Shown: piece after piece, positions 16,044 through 25,479 of the stretch
Layout of the letters: every line of letters begins with the position of its first letter
Numbering within the stretch: position 1 is the first letter of the stretch
Source of the DNA: Mesobacillus maritimus
GTDB lineage: Bacteria > Bacillota > Bacilli > Bacillales > Cytobacillaceae
NCBI RefSeq assembly: GCF_023715205.1
Contig: NZ_JAMBNR010000027.1
Location: 1 to 36,147, forward strand
DNA length: 36,147 bases
Direction of reading: 5' to 3'
Notes under the pieces: model-generated
Told to the model about the DNA's origin: nothing
Seen by the model: only the letters and a program-made list of their open reading frames with translations
The model's database searches: none
Position numbers and translations under genes: made by a program

Positions 16044-16817
16044 TTAGAATCCGTGTATCGTCATTCCACCATCAACAAATAAGGTTTGACCACTTACATA
16101 ACTCCCAGCATCAGAACTTAAAAACACAGCTGGTCCAACCAATTCTGGAAGCTCTCCGATCCGTTTTAAAGGCGTAACAGCAAGGATGTCGTTTACGTAT
16201 TCTTCATCAGCTAGTAATTTTTCTGTTAGTGGGGTCTTAAAATACCAAGGACCAATCGAGTTTACGTTAATTCCATATTTGCCCCATTCGAGCGCAAGTA
16301 CCTTTGTCATTTGAATTAATGCTGCTTTTGTAGCCGCATAAACAACTCCGGTTCTTAATGCAACATGCCCTGCAACGGAAGAAATGTTAATAATCCGTCC
16401 ACCATGATGTTGGTCTTTCATCACTTTACCGACTTCCTGGGAGACCATAAAACTAGATTTTAAGTTTGTATCCATAATTGTCTGCCACTCTTCATCAGTG
16501 ACATCTAAAGCTTGCGAACGAATATTCATTCCAGCGTTATTTATTAGTACATCGATCTTTCCCCACTCAAGATAAACATTCTGTACTGCTGTGTTAACTT
16601 GCTCCCTTTTTGTTATATCAACAGGCAGCACCAATGCTCTCCTCCCTAGTTTTTGGACCGCATGCGCGGTTGTTTCTAAATCTTCTTTCGTGCGCGCTAA
16701 CAAGGCCACATCTGCTCCTGCCTCTGCTAGACCAATGGCAAGAGCTCGTCCAATTCCTCTACCTGCACCCGTTACGATTCCTACCTTTCCATCCAAGCGA
16801 AATGATGGTAAAAACAT
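16044..16817 (-). CDS. SDR-family oxidoreductase
   Basis: 257 aa classical short-chain dehydrogenase. NAD(P)-binding motif TGAGRGIG (16-23), structural NNAG (93-96), catalytic Ser146/147, Tyr160 and Lys164 in the YAATK motif, and the family C terminus VSGQTLFVDGGMTIHGF. Sequence style is close to gluconate 5-dehydrogenase/2-deoxygluconate dehydrogenase and FabG-like enzymes; the substrate cannot be told. The ATG at 16817 is preferred (GGTTGGTG about 6 nt upstream) over in-frame TTG and GTG codons just before it. It is a single-gene unit with its own terminator, and not part of this region in B. subtilis as I recall it. Confidence 0.9.
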   Translation of the reverse strand: MFLPSFRLDGKVGIVTGAGRGIGRALAIGLAEAGADVALLARTKEDLETTAHAVQKLGRRALVLPVDITKREQVNTAVQNVYLEWGKIDVLINNAGMNIRSQALDVTDEEWQTIMDTNLKSSFMVSQEVGKVMKDQHHGGRIINISSVAGHVALRTGVVYAATKAALIQMTKVLALEWGKYGINVNSIGPWYFKTPLTEKLLADEEYVNDILAVTPLKRIGELPELVGPAVFLSSDAGSYVSGQTLFVDGGMTIHGF

Positions 16818-16845
16818 TTCAATCACCAACCTTTTTTATATTTTT

Positions 16846-16995
16846 GACTCTTTTCGCAAACTTTGTTGCTTTTGAACAAAAAACACAGCTAGGTTATACA
16901 AATAATAGCTCATTTATGAGAAAAGAGTTTGCAAACTTAATTTAATCCTATGAAATGGGTACTTCACTTTAAAACCGACTTTAGGATATTAACAG
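16846..16995 (+). repeat. Dispersed repeat family R, copy 2
   Basis: Shares with the copy at 24741 the ordered blocks CTCTTTTC, TTGAACAA, AGCTAGGT, ATGAGAAAAGAG, CAAACT and CTTTAGGATATTAACA. A nine-pair stem forms between ACTCTTTTC (16847-16855) and GAAAAGAGT (16920-16928). It lies between the SDR gene and the zinc-ribbon gene. Confidence 0.75.
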
Positions 16996-17062
16996 ATATT
17001 TGTACAAAAACAGATATCTTTTACTATAGTTTACCATCTTCGGTAAACTCCAAATAGAAAAA

Positions 17063-17083
17063 GCACCGATATGATATCGGCGC
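17063..17083 (-). terminator. Terminator after the zinc-ribbon gene
   Basis: Minus-strand hairpin GCGCCGATAT / ATATCGGTGC followed by TTTTTCT, 7 bp past the stop of the 41-aa gene. It probably also ends the xpt-pbuX transcript. Confidence 0.8.
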
Positions 17084-17089
17084 CCAATT

Positions 17090-17215
17090 CTAGCTTTCAT
17101 TAGACTGTTGTTGTACTTCTATCCAGATCTCTTTCAACTCTAATGAGCCGCAACCTGTACAAGCACAAACCTCACTATACAAAAGACGGCAACGATCACA
17201 ATAATATTTTTTCAC
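17090..17215 (-). CDS. 41-aa zinc-ribbon-like microprotein
   Basis: Starts MKKYYCDRCRLLYSEVCACT. Five cysteines in C-x2-C and C-x-C-x2-C clusters (YCDRC, VCACTGCG) suggest a zinc ribbon; the C-terminal half is polar. GTG start with AGGGGTG 7 nt upstream. A perfect 10-bp inverted repeat (17228-17266) lies between pbuX and this RBS. I do not know the family. It may be read through from xpt-pbuX, as it is 74 bp downstream on the same strand with no T-run terminator in between. Confidence 0.65.
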   Translation of the reverse strand: MKKYYCDRCRLLYSEVCACTGCGSLELKEIWIEVQQQSNES

Positions 17216-17289
17216 GCATTCACACCCCTGGCAGAATATTTATTATTAGTTTATTAATTCTGCCAGAAAAGGTCCGTTCATTTGAAAAA

Positions 17290-19286
<1,997 letters not shown>

Positions 19287-19335
19287 CTGAAATTAAGGGA
19301 ACTAGAGAACCCTATTTAGAGCGCTCTTCATTGCT

Positions 19336-19406
19336 CACTCATAGTCAGACTATTTACGGTAGTCTGGTAGAAACTTGCAGGCCATATTCCTGCGATTATA
19401 TGAGTG
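19336..19406 (-). promoter_or_regulatory. Guanine riboswitch aptamer (purine class)
   Basis: On the minus strand P1 is CACTCAT/ATGAGTG, and the junction and loop sequences match the purine riboswitch: TATAATCGC, GATATGGCNNGC in the variant form AATATGGCCTGC, GTTTCTACC and CCGTAAAT. The specificity position in GACTATG is C, which marks guanine/xanthine-type rather than adenine-type. Minus-strand ATGAGTGAGCAATGA at the 3' side of P1 (19328-19342) is complementary, with one bulge, to TCATTGCTTCACTCAT at the start of the terminator (19260-19275). Without ligand this antiterminator should form; guanine binding locks P1 and frees the terminator. Confidence 0.95.
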
Positions 19407-19426
19407 AAACGATTAATTTTAAAAAT

Positions 19427-19454
19427 ATTATACCATTTTACAGGTGTTTTTCAA
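19427..19454 (-). promoter_or_regulatory. Sigma-A promoter of xpt-pbuX
   Basis: TTGAAA (19449-19454) and TATAAT (19427-19432) with a 16-bp spacer, placing the start near 19420, just before the aptamer. Confidence 0.8.
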
Positions 19455-19459
19455 GAGAA

Positions 19460-19500
19460 AATACGAATTATATTCCATTTTATCATCCGAATGTTCGCAA
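19460..19500 (-). promoter_or_regulatory. Possible PurR box pair upstream of xpt
   Basis: Two CGAA motifs in inverted orientation, TTTTGCGAACATT on the minus strand and AAATACGAATTAT on the plus strand, with 26 bp between the CGAA cores. This is close to the paired PurBox layout known for Bacillus PurR targets, xpt-pbuX being one of them. The second box is degenerate, so this is a moderate call. Confidence 0.5.
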
Positions 19501-19577
19501 AATTGGATTAATAACTCTCTCATCCTGTTCATGATTGCCATCATATAAAAATTATATCCTTCTAGATTGTTCATTTT

Positions 19578-19640
19578 TTCACACATTTACGTTCACATTT
19601 ATTTCACATTTCCTCCCAGTATAGTGTGACAAAAATCACC
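19578..19640 (+). promoter_or_regulatory. Regulatory region of the ba3 oxidase: TTCACA repeats and Crp/Fnr-type palindrome
   Basis: TTCACA occurs at 19578, 19592 and 19603 (the last two 11 bp apart, one helical turn), a pattern like PhoP- or ResD-type response-regulator sites. At 19625-19640 TGTGA-CAAAAA-TCACC is a near-perfect Crp/Fnr-family palindrome (TGTGA-N6-TCACA). The core promoter between here and the first gene could not be assigned with confidence. Sites are seen; the regulators are inferred. Confidence 0.55.
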
Positions 19641-19797
19641 GTCATTTCAAGTTTTTACTATTACTATAGTGAATAGATGATGAATGAACAATCTGTGAAC
19701 TGACTGAAACATACTAGAAATATAAAAATTGTTTTGTATGATGAAAGTGTAATCATTCTGCTAATCAATTTAAAATTATCTGAAAGGAGTGAACGTT

Positions 19798-19947
19798 ATG
19801 GCTCAACCTGGGCTTGAAAAACGAACTAAAACAAAAGTAGAGGATTCATCTTCTTTAAAAGGAACACTTGCTTCTGTTTTTTTGCTAGGGTTCTTCCTAA
19901 TTATCACTTGGGTTGGAGTATTTTTATTATTTTTAAACCGTTTTTAA
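19798..19947 (+). CDS. Cytochrome c oxidase subunit IIa (ba3 type, small subunit)
   Basis: 49 aa with a polar, basic N terminus (MAQPGLEKRTKTKVED) and one C-terminal transmembrane helix (SVFLLGFFLIITWVGVFLL). This is the single-helix subunit IIa of B-family ba3-type oxidases, which fills the place of the missing first helix of a normal subunit II. RBS AAAGGAGTG before the ATG. It is the first gene of the oxidase operon, 27 bp before subunit II. Confidence 0.82.
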   Translation: MAQPGLEKRTKTKVEDSSSLKGTLASVFLLGFFLIITWVGVFLLFLNRF

Positions 19948-19974
19948 TAGAGAGACAAAGGGGAGAAAAAAAAC

Positions 19975-20451
19975 ATGCATATTCATAAGTTTGAAAAAAT
20001 CTGGCTGATCTTTGGGGTCGCCACATTACTTGTCTTTCTTTCAGTAATTGGTGTGAGTGCCTTTTACTTAGGGAACCAACCACCAAGTTGCCTTGCAACC
20101 ATCAACCCAGAACAAGTCGATACCCAAGCACCTTTCGATAAGCCAGGTTTAAATAAAGTAGAAGGAAAAGAATGGGATTACGAACTTGTTTTCGTAGCTT
20201 CTGCCTTTAACTATACTCCTGGTGAAGTAGAAGTCCCACTGGGGGCGAAGGTTAAAGTCCTCGCTACTACAAAAGACGTTGTTCACGGCTTTAATGTCGC
20301 AGGGACAAATATTAACATGATGCTTGAGCCAGGTTATATTTCTGAATTCGTTACAACCTTTGATAAACCTGGAGAGTTTTTAATTGTTTGTAACGAATAT
20401 TGTGGTGCTGGTCACCATTTGATGTCTTCAATGATTAAGGTGGTGGAATAG
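19975..20451 (+). CDS. ba3-type cytochrome c oxidase subunit II
   Basis: 158 aa: one N-terminal transmembrane helix (IWLIFGVATLLVFLSVIGVS), then an extracellular cupredoxin domain that carries the binuclear CuA centre. All ligands are present: H104 (VVHGFNV), C139, E141, C143, H147 and M150 in CNEYCGAGHHLM. It accepts electrons from cytochrome c and passes them to subunit I. Having one helix and no fused cytochrome c domain distinguishes it from the caa3 type. RBS AAGGGGAG upstream; subunit I follows after 3 bp. Confidence 0.93.
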   Translation: MHIHKFEKIWLIFGVATLLVFLSVIGVSAFYLGNQPPSCLATINPEQVDTQAPFDKPGLNKVEGKEWDYELVFVASAFNYTPGEVEVPLGAKVKVLATTKDVVHGFNVAGTNINMMLEPGYISEFVTTFDKPGEFLIVCNEYCGAGHHLMSSMIKVVE

Positions 20452-20454
20452 TAC

Positions 20455-22113
20455 ATGAATGCTTTTACTGAAAAAGTGAACAAAATCGACCGACGTGATG
20501 CAAAACTAGGAATGGCTCATTTTTATGTCGCATTTATCGGTCTTTTCCTTGGCGGAATGGCAGGGCTATTACAGACGCTAGTTCGCTCTGGACAATTTAC
20601 ACTACCTGCAGGTATCGGGTATTATCAACTACTTACTTTACATGGTGTCGTTTTAGCCCTTGTGATGACAACCTTTTTCATTATGGGGTTTCAATTTATG
20701 GCTGTTAGCCGCACTGCAGGAACGTTAACCAATAAGCAACGAAAAACGGCTTGGGTTGGCTTTTGGTTAATGACAATTGGAACGGTCATGGCTGCCGTTA
20801 TGATTCTATTAAGTGAAGCTTCTGTATTATATACGTTCTATGCACCACTTCAAGCACATGCCCTTTTCTATGTTGGCTTAACACTCGTAATCGTTGGTAG
20901 TTGGACCGGCGGTGGTGCAATTATTATGGCTTATGTTGGTTGGAGAAAGAAACATCCAGGACAACCTAGCCCATTGCTTACATTTATGGCGTTAGTTAAC
21001 ACACTTATGTGGATTGTTGCAACAATTGGTGTAGCCTCCACCGTTCTATTTCAATTATTACCTTGGTCACTTGGCCTAGTTGAACGTGTAGATGTAGCGA
21101 TTAGTAGAACGTTATTCTGGTATTTTGGTCACCCACTCGTATATTTCTGGTTACTTCCAGCGTATATGGCTTGGTATGTCATCGTGCCAAAAATTATTGG
21201 TGGCAAGATATTCTCAGATTCACTTGCCCGACTTTCTTTCATCTTATTCTTGCTTTTCTCCATTCCTGTAGGTCTTCACCATCAATTGGTTGAGCCTGGG
21301 ATTGACCCAGCATGGAAGTTTTTACAGGTAATTCTTACATTTATGGTCATCGTACCTTCACTAATGACAGCTTTTTCACTCTTTGCTACCTTTGAAACCT
21401 TTGGACGGTCACAAGGAGCAACCGGGTTGTTTGGTTGGCTCAAGAAGCTCCCTTGGGGAGATGCCCGTTTCCTAATTCCATTTATCGGCATGCTTAGCTT
21501 CATTCCTGGTGGTGCAGGTGGAATTATCAATGCTTCAAACCAAATGAACCAAGTAGTCCATAATACCATTTGGGTTACTGGTCACTTCCATCTAACGGTT
21601 GCAACAGCGGTTATTTTGACATTCTTTGGTATTAGTTACTGGCTGATCCCACATCTAACCGGAAGAATACTGACGAAAGCAATGAATAAACTTGCGATTC
21701 TTCAGGGGATCCTCTGGGCTATTGGAATGACTTTTATGTCAGGTGCTATGCACGCCGCAGGACTTCTAGGTGCACCACGTCGTTCAGCTTTTTCTGAATA
21801 TGGCGGTGCAGCACAAGCTGCCGAATGGATTCCATATCAGATTGCACAAGCAGTTGGGGGATCAATCCTTTTCATTGCGATCATCCTCGTAATTTATATC
21901 TTTATTAATTTAGCATTCTTTGCTCCTAAAGGGGAAGAAGAATTCCCTGTTGGAGAAGCGGCTAACACAGCTGAAAAGGCTCCGATGATTTTAGAAAACT
22001 GGAAGCTTTGGCTTGGTATCGTTGTGCTTCTTATTGCCTTTGCTTATACTATTCCGTTTATCGACTTAATCGAAAATGCCCCAATTGGTTCGAAGGGTTA
22101 TAAATTGTGGTAA
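20455..22113 (+). CDS. ba3-type cytochrome c oxidase subunit I
   Basis: 552 aa, about 13 membrane helices; the catalytic heme-copper subunit that reduces oxygen to water and pumps protons. Ligands visible: H63 (LHGVVLAL) and H379 for the low-spin heme, H226 with Y230 (GHPLVYFW) and H275/H276 (LHHQL) for CuB and the Tyr-His cross-link, and H377 (GHFHLT) for the high-spin heme. The layout is that of B-family (ba3) oxidases rather than caa3 or quinol oxidases. The last gene of the operon; a terminator follows by 12 bp. Confidence 0.95.
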   Translation: MNAFTEKVNKIDRRDAKLGMAHFYVAFIGLFLGGMAGLLQTLVRSGQFTLPAGIGYYQLLTLHGVVLALVMTTFFIMGFQFMAVSRTAGTLTNKQRKTAWVGFWLMTIGTVMAAVMILLSEASVLYTFYAPLQAHALFYVGLTLVIVGSWTGGGAIIMAYVGWRKKHPGQPSPLLTFMALVNTLMWIVATIGVASTVLFQLLPWSLGLVERVDVAISRTLFWYFGHPLVYFWLLPAYMAWYVIVPKIIGGKIFSDSLARLSFILFLLFSIPVGLHHQLVEPGIDPAWKFLQVILTFMVIVPSLMTAFSLFATFETFGRSQGATGLFGWLKKLPWGDARFLIPFIGMLSFIPGGAGGIINASNQMNQVVHNTIWVTGHFHLTVATAVILTFFGISYWLIPHLTGRILTKAMNKLAILQGILWAIGMTFMSGAMHAAGLLGAPRRSAFSEYGGAAQAAEWIPYQIAQAVGGSILFIAIILVIYIFINLAFFAPKGEEEFPVGEAANTAEKAPMILENWKLWLGIVVLLIAFAYTIPFIDLIENAPIGSKGYKLW

Positions 22114-22125
22114 AGAATACAAAAA

Positions 22126-22151
22126 AGCGCTCCCGGTCAAACAGGAGCGCT
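22126..22151. terminator. Bidirectional terminator between ba3 operon and DMT gene
   Basis: The arms AGCGCTCC and GGAGCGCT have A-rich left and T-rich right flanks. The right arm encodes the last codons of the convergent transporter gene ending at 22137. Confidence 0.88.
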
Positions 22152-23048
22152 ATTTTTGTGATTATTTTGATTCGCATTGCGATGCCGTTGTGGTAAATTC
22201 ACGAAGATAACTGATCCTAGAATCAAAAGTATACCAAAGAATTGCACCAACGAAATTTGTTCATTATATACCATTAACCCAAGGATGGTTGCTGCTACTG
22301 GTTCTACAGTAGCAATGATCGCTGCTTGACTACTCTCTACTTTCTCAAGACCCCATGAATAAGCAAAATATGCTAAAACAGTTGGTACCACTCCAAGCCC
22401 TAGAGCATAGAACCATACGGTAGGCTGATTTAGTCTATTGAGTGTCTCTGTCTTTCCAATAAAAAAGGGTACTAAAAATATTGCAGCCGTAACAAAAGTG
22501 TATAAAGTTAATGTAAACGGATGATAGCTCTTTAATACGATCTTTCCGAAGATGCTGTATAAAGCATACCCTAAGCCAGCGCCAAGGCCAATTAAAATAC
22601 TTGCGGCTGGGAAACTACTTCCCTGTGTTAAACTAACCTCTGCAACCATTGCCGACCCACAAATTGTTCCAATCACCGCTAAGACCTTACGGTGATTTAA
22701 TTTTTCTTTTAAAAATAGAACCGAAAAGGTTATAACGAACGCTGGTGAGGTATAAAGAAGCGCAGCAGCTACTGGGATATTCATTTTTTCAATTGCTGTG
22801 AAGTAGCACCAATTAAAAAAGACGATACTTAGCAACCCTGTTCCAATAAATAATGGGAAATCCTTACCATTAATTCTTAATTGGGGACGAAAAAAAGCAA
22901 AACCAACCATAACTAATAAACATGCAGCGGTCACAACTCTAATAGTGACAATCTCCATTGCACTAAAGCCAGCTACAGATAAACCCTTAACAAAAAAGCC
23001 AATGATTCCCCACATTGTTGCTGCAAAAGCTATCATCAAATAAGCCAA
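22137..23048 (-). CDS. DMT-superfamily (EamA) transporter
   Basis: 303 aa, ten predicted membrane helices in two EamA repeats: MAYLMIAFAATMWGIIGFFV at the N terminus (W-G motif at 13-14), and the second repeat from about residue 150 (ILIGLGAGLGYALYSIFGK). A family of exporters of amino acids and other metabolites; the substrate is unknown. It is only distantly similar to the transporter at 5440. TTG start with AAGGAGGAG about 10 nt upstream. It lies 38 bp after ypwA on the same strand, so the two may share a transcript. Confidence 0.9.
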   Translation of the reverse strand: MAYLMIAFAATMWGIIGFFVKGLSVAGFSAMEIVTIRVVTAACLLVMVGFAFFRPQLRINGKDFPLFIGTGLLSIVFFNWCYFTAIEKMNIPVAAALLYTSPAFVITFSVLFLKEKLNHRKVLAVIGTICGSAMVAEVSLTQGSSFPAASILIGLGAGLGYALYSIFGKIVLKSYHPFTLTLYTFVTAAIFLVPFFIGKTETLNRLNQPTVWFYALGLGVVPTVLAYFAYSWGLEKVESSQAAIIATVEPVAATILGLMVYNEQISLVQFFGILLILGSVIFVNLPQRHRNANQNNHKNSAPV

Positions 23049-23086
23049 AGTGAAAACTCCTCCTTATGAGAAGGCTACCGCCAGTA

Positions 23087-24592
23087 TTATTTTAATTGAT
23101 AGATCGCCTCATACTTATTCGTTAAGTATTCCGCAAGATAATCTGCATTTAATCCTTCTCCCGTCACAGTCTCTAAAATCTCAAGTGGCTGTTTCATTTT
23201 CCCAAAACGGTGAATTTTATCTGTTAACCACTCTTGAATTTGCTTTAATTTGCCTTGTTCAAGCAATTGCTCGAACTCCGGAAGATCTTTCAGCATTGCA
23301 TGCTTAAATTGTGCTGCATACATATAACCAAGGGCGTACGAAGGAAAATAACCAAAGCTACCACCAGCCCAGTGGACATCCTGAAGCACACCCTGAGCAT
23401 CATGTTCAGGTCGGATTCCAAGGTATTCTTCATACTTTTCGTTCCAAATTCTCGGAAGATCTTTCACTTCAATTTCATCATTAAATAATCCTTTTTCAAT
23501 CTCGTAGCGCACCATTATATGGAGCGGATAGGTTAATTCATCTGCTTCAATTCGAATAAGGGATGGTTTAGATTCATTAATTGCCCGATAATATTCTTCC
23601 AATGTTACAGATGCAAACTGATCATGCGAATACTCCTTTAATAGTTCAAAATTCTGTTTCCAGAAAGATTCACTTCGCCCTACAAAGTTCTCGTAAAACA
23701 ACGATTGTGATTCATGAATGCCCATCGATGTTCCTGTACAAAGGGGAGTTCCAATTAAATCTTTCGAAATGTTCTGTTCATATAATGCATGTCCCCCTTC
23801 GTGTATAGTCCCAAATACTGCCGTACGAAAATCGTTTTCATCATATTTTGTTGTTACCCTGACATCCCCAGGACTCATTCCGATGGCAAACGGGTGAACA
23901 GTTTCATCCAAGCGACCTGCATTGAAGTTATAGCCCATTTGCTCCAAGATTCTGAGACTAAAATCTCGTTGATTTTCCTTTGGGAATTGCTTAAATAAGA
24001 AAGTTGTTTTAGGTTTATTCGGTGAATCAGCAATCTTTTTAACTAGAGGGACAATTTTCTCTCTAAGTTGCCCAAATACATTATCAAGAACATCAACTGT
24101 TATCCCTGGTTCATACATATCTAAAAGAGTATTGTATTTATTCTCATTATATCCCCAGTAACCAATAAATCGCTTTGTTGTTTCTACCAATCTTTCTAAA
24201 TAGGGTTGGAATAAGGAAAAATCTGAATTTGCTTTTGCTTCCTCCCAGACATTTTCTGCTTTTGACTGAAGGATGACATATTCACGATACTCTTCTGCAG
24301 GAATCTTTTTGTTTCGATCATATGCTTTTTTACACTCTGCTATTGTCTTTTTCACAACTTCGGAAACTTCTACGGCATTAGATAATTGAGTTATGTAAGT
24401 ATCCATTTCGGCTGATGTAGACATCTTAAATATTTCAGTAGATAATACCCCAATGACCTCAGACCGTTGTTCAACTCCTTCTTTCGGTGCACCAGTCCGT
24501 AGGTCCCAATAAAGGACAGATACTGCTTCTTGATAGGCTGTCATTTTTTTTACATAGTCAAGGAACTCTTTTTCCACCTTTTGTGAATCCAT
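23087..24592 (-). CDS. ypwA: Metallocarboxypeptidase, M32 family (YpwA)
   Basis: 501 aa, the length known for B. subtilis YpwA. Zinc carboxypeptidase that trims C-terminal residues from peptides; cytoplasmic. The catalytic HEGGH motif is in GTIHEGGHALYEQ, with the downstream third zinc ligand Glu in GIHESQSLFYENF. The family motif DVRVTTKYDENDF is present as well. I start at the ATG at 24592 because GGAGGG lies 6-7 nt upstream; an in-frame extension to 24682 has no RBS. Downstream is a DMT transporter on the same strand. Confidence 0.94.
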   Translation of the reverse strand: MDSQKVEKEFLDYVKKMTAYQEAVSVLYWDLRTGAPKEGVEQRSEVIGVLSTEIFKMSTSAEMDTYITQLSNAVEVSEVVKKTIAECKKAYDRNKKIPAEEYREYVILQSKAENVWEEAKANSDFSLFQPYLERLVETTKRFIGYWGYNENKYNTLLDMYEPGITVDVLDNVFGQLREKIVPLVKKIADSPNKPKTTFLFKQFPKENQRDFSLRILEQMGYNFNAGRLDETVHPFAIGMSPGDVRVTTKYDENDFRTAVFGTIHEGGHALYEQNISKDLIGTPLCTGTSMGIHESQSLFYENFVGRSESFWKQNFELLKEYSHDQFASVTLEEYYRAINESKPSLIRIEADELTYPLHIMVRYEIEKGLFNDEIEVKDLPRIWNEKYEEYLGIRPEHDAQGVLQDVHWAGGSFGYFPSYALGYMYAAQFKHAMLKDLPEFEQLLEQGKLKQIQEWLTDKIHRFGKMKQPLEILETVTGEGLNADYLAEYLTNKYEAIYQLK

Positions 24593-24740
24593 TTTTTTCC
24601 CTCCAGTTTGTATTTCCAAACAATCGTAACATATTTCTCCTGAAACGGTATCAAAACTAAACACTCTATCCAAATTTTTCATTTTTTCTAATTAGTCATC
24701 CAACTCCCTAACTACAAATGGTACGATTATCTTAATAACA

Positions 24741-24902
24741 GGCTCTTTTCTTGCTATTGAACAAGAGATACGTCTGCAAAAGCTAGGTAACTCATAAGAA
24801 TAGGTAGAATTCATGAGAAAAGAGCTTCCAAACTAACTAATTTTAACCATAAGAGATAGATACTTTTTCGTTAAATTTGGCTTTAGGATATTAACAACAA
24901 GC
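24741..24902 (+). repeat. Dispersed repeat family R, copy 3
   Basis: Same ordered blocks as the copies at 16846 (plus) and 13664 (minus), ending GGCTTTAGGATATTAACA. A perfect ten-pair stem forms between GCTCTTTTCT (24742-24751) and AGAAAAGAGC (24816-24825). It fills most of the gap between ypwA and the small zinc-ribbon gene, whose RBS starts only about 10 bp after it. Confidence 0.75.
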
Positions 24903-24927
24903 TTATATAACGGGAGGAGACCAAGGA

Positions 24928-25095
24928 ATGAAAGAGCATATCGGTTATTGCCATCAATGTGGAAAAGAAATCTTTTGTCTAGATGGTTTTTTTAATGGAA
25001 TTCATCTGAACAGCAAAAAAATTCTATGCTTTAAATGTGCTGAGCAAGATTCCGCACTAAAGGAAGAACAGAATAATTCTTCCCTAGACTTATGA
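24928..25095 (+). CDS. 55-aa zinc-ribbon-like protein
   Basis: Begins MKEHIGYCHQCGKEIFC and has two C-x2-C knuckles (CHQC and CFKC) about 25 residues apart, the spacing of a small zinc ribbon, plus an acidic polar tail (EQNNSSLDL). RBS GGGAGGAG before the ATG. Function unknown and no family recognised; small proteins of this kind in Bacillus can be nucleic-acid- or protein-binding adapters. It is in the same direction as the DUF2249 gene 76 bp downstream. Confidence 0.7.
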   Translation: MKEHIGYCHQCGKEIFCLDGFFNGIHLNSKKILCFKCAEQDSALKEEQNNSSLDL

Positions 25096-25171
25096 TTTAG
25101 GTCACTTTATTACGCTAGTTTTCTTGTTATCCTATATTCAAGGTTAATGATTAACTACAGGAGTGGTTGCA

Positions 25172-25408
25172 ATGAAAGCAAATACAATCGAATTAGATGT
25201 ACGTGAAGATATAAAAAAAGGAAATGACCCATTTCGTGTAATCATGGAAACAATAACAACATTTAAAAATGGGGATACACTTATCCTACATGCTCCATTT
25301 CAGCCTGTTCCATTATACAATGTATTAGCTGCAAAAGAATTTGAACATGAAACGCAAAAAATTAATGACAATCATTACAAGGTCATTTTCATCAAAAAAG
25401 AAAAATGA
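25172..25408 (+). CDS. DUF2249-domain protein
   Basis: 78 aa. Family features are clear: an N-terminal ELDVRED strand, NGDTLILHAPFQPVPLYNVL in the middle and a final beta strand (HYKVIFIKK). DUF2249 is a TusA-like small alpha/beta fold found beside nitric-oxide, sulfur and anaerobic respiration genes in other bacteria; here the only respiratory neighbour is the ba3 oxidase 3 kb away. The ATG at 25172 is chosen over GTG 25163 because AGGAG lies 8 nt before it. No conserved cysteine is present, so it is not a sulfur carrier of the TusA type. Confidence 0.85.
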   Translation: MKANTIELDVREDIKKGNDPFRVIMETITTFKNGDTLILHAPFQPVPLYNVLAAKEFEHETQKINDNHYKVIFIKKEK

Positions 25409-25440
25409 AAAAGCCACGCCATAGTTTGGCGAGGCCTTTT
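25408..25440. terminator. Bidirectional terminator between DUF2249 gene and ypvA
   Basis: AAAAGCCACGCCA / TGGCGAGGCCTTTT with one mismatch; T-rich tails on both strands, serving both convergent genes. Confidence 0.88.
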
Positions 25441-25479
25441 CATGTATGAAAGTTCAATCTATAAACTTAAGGGAATCTA

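Noticed and set aside
19331-19534. Plus-strand frame upstream of the ba3 operon
   Set aside because: It runs antisense through the guanine riboswitch and the xpt promoter.
24593-24682. N-terminal extension of ypwA by 30 residues
   Set aside because: GGAGGG directly precedes the ATG at 24592, giving the usual 501 aa; the extension has no RBS.
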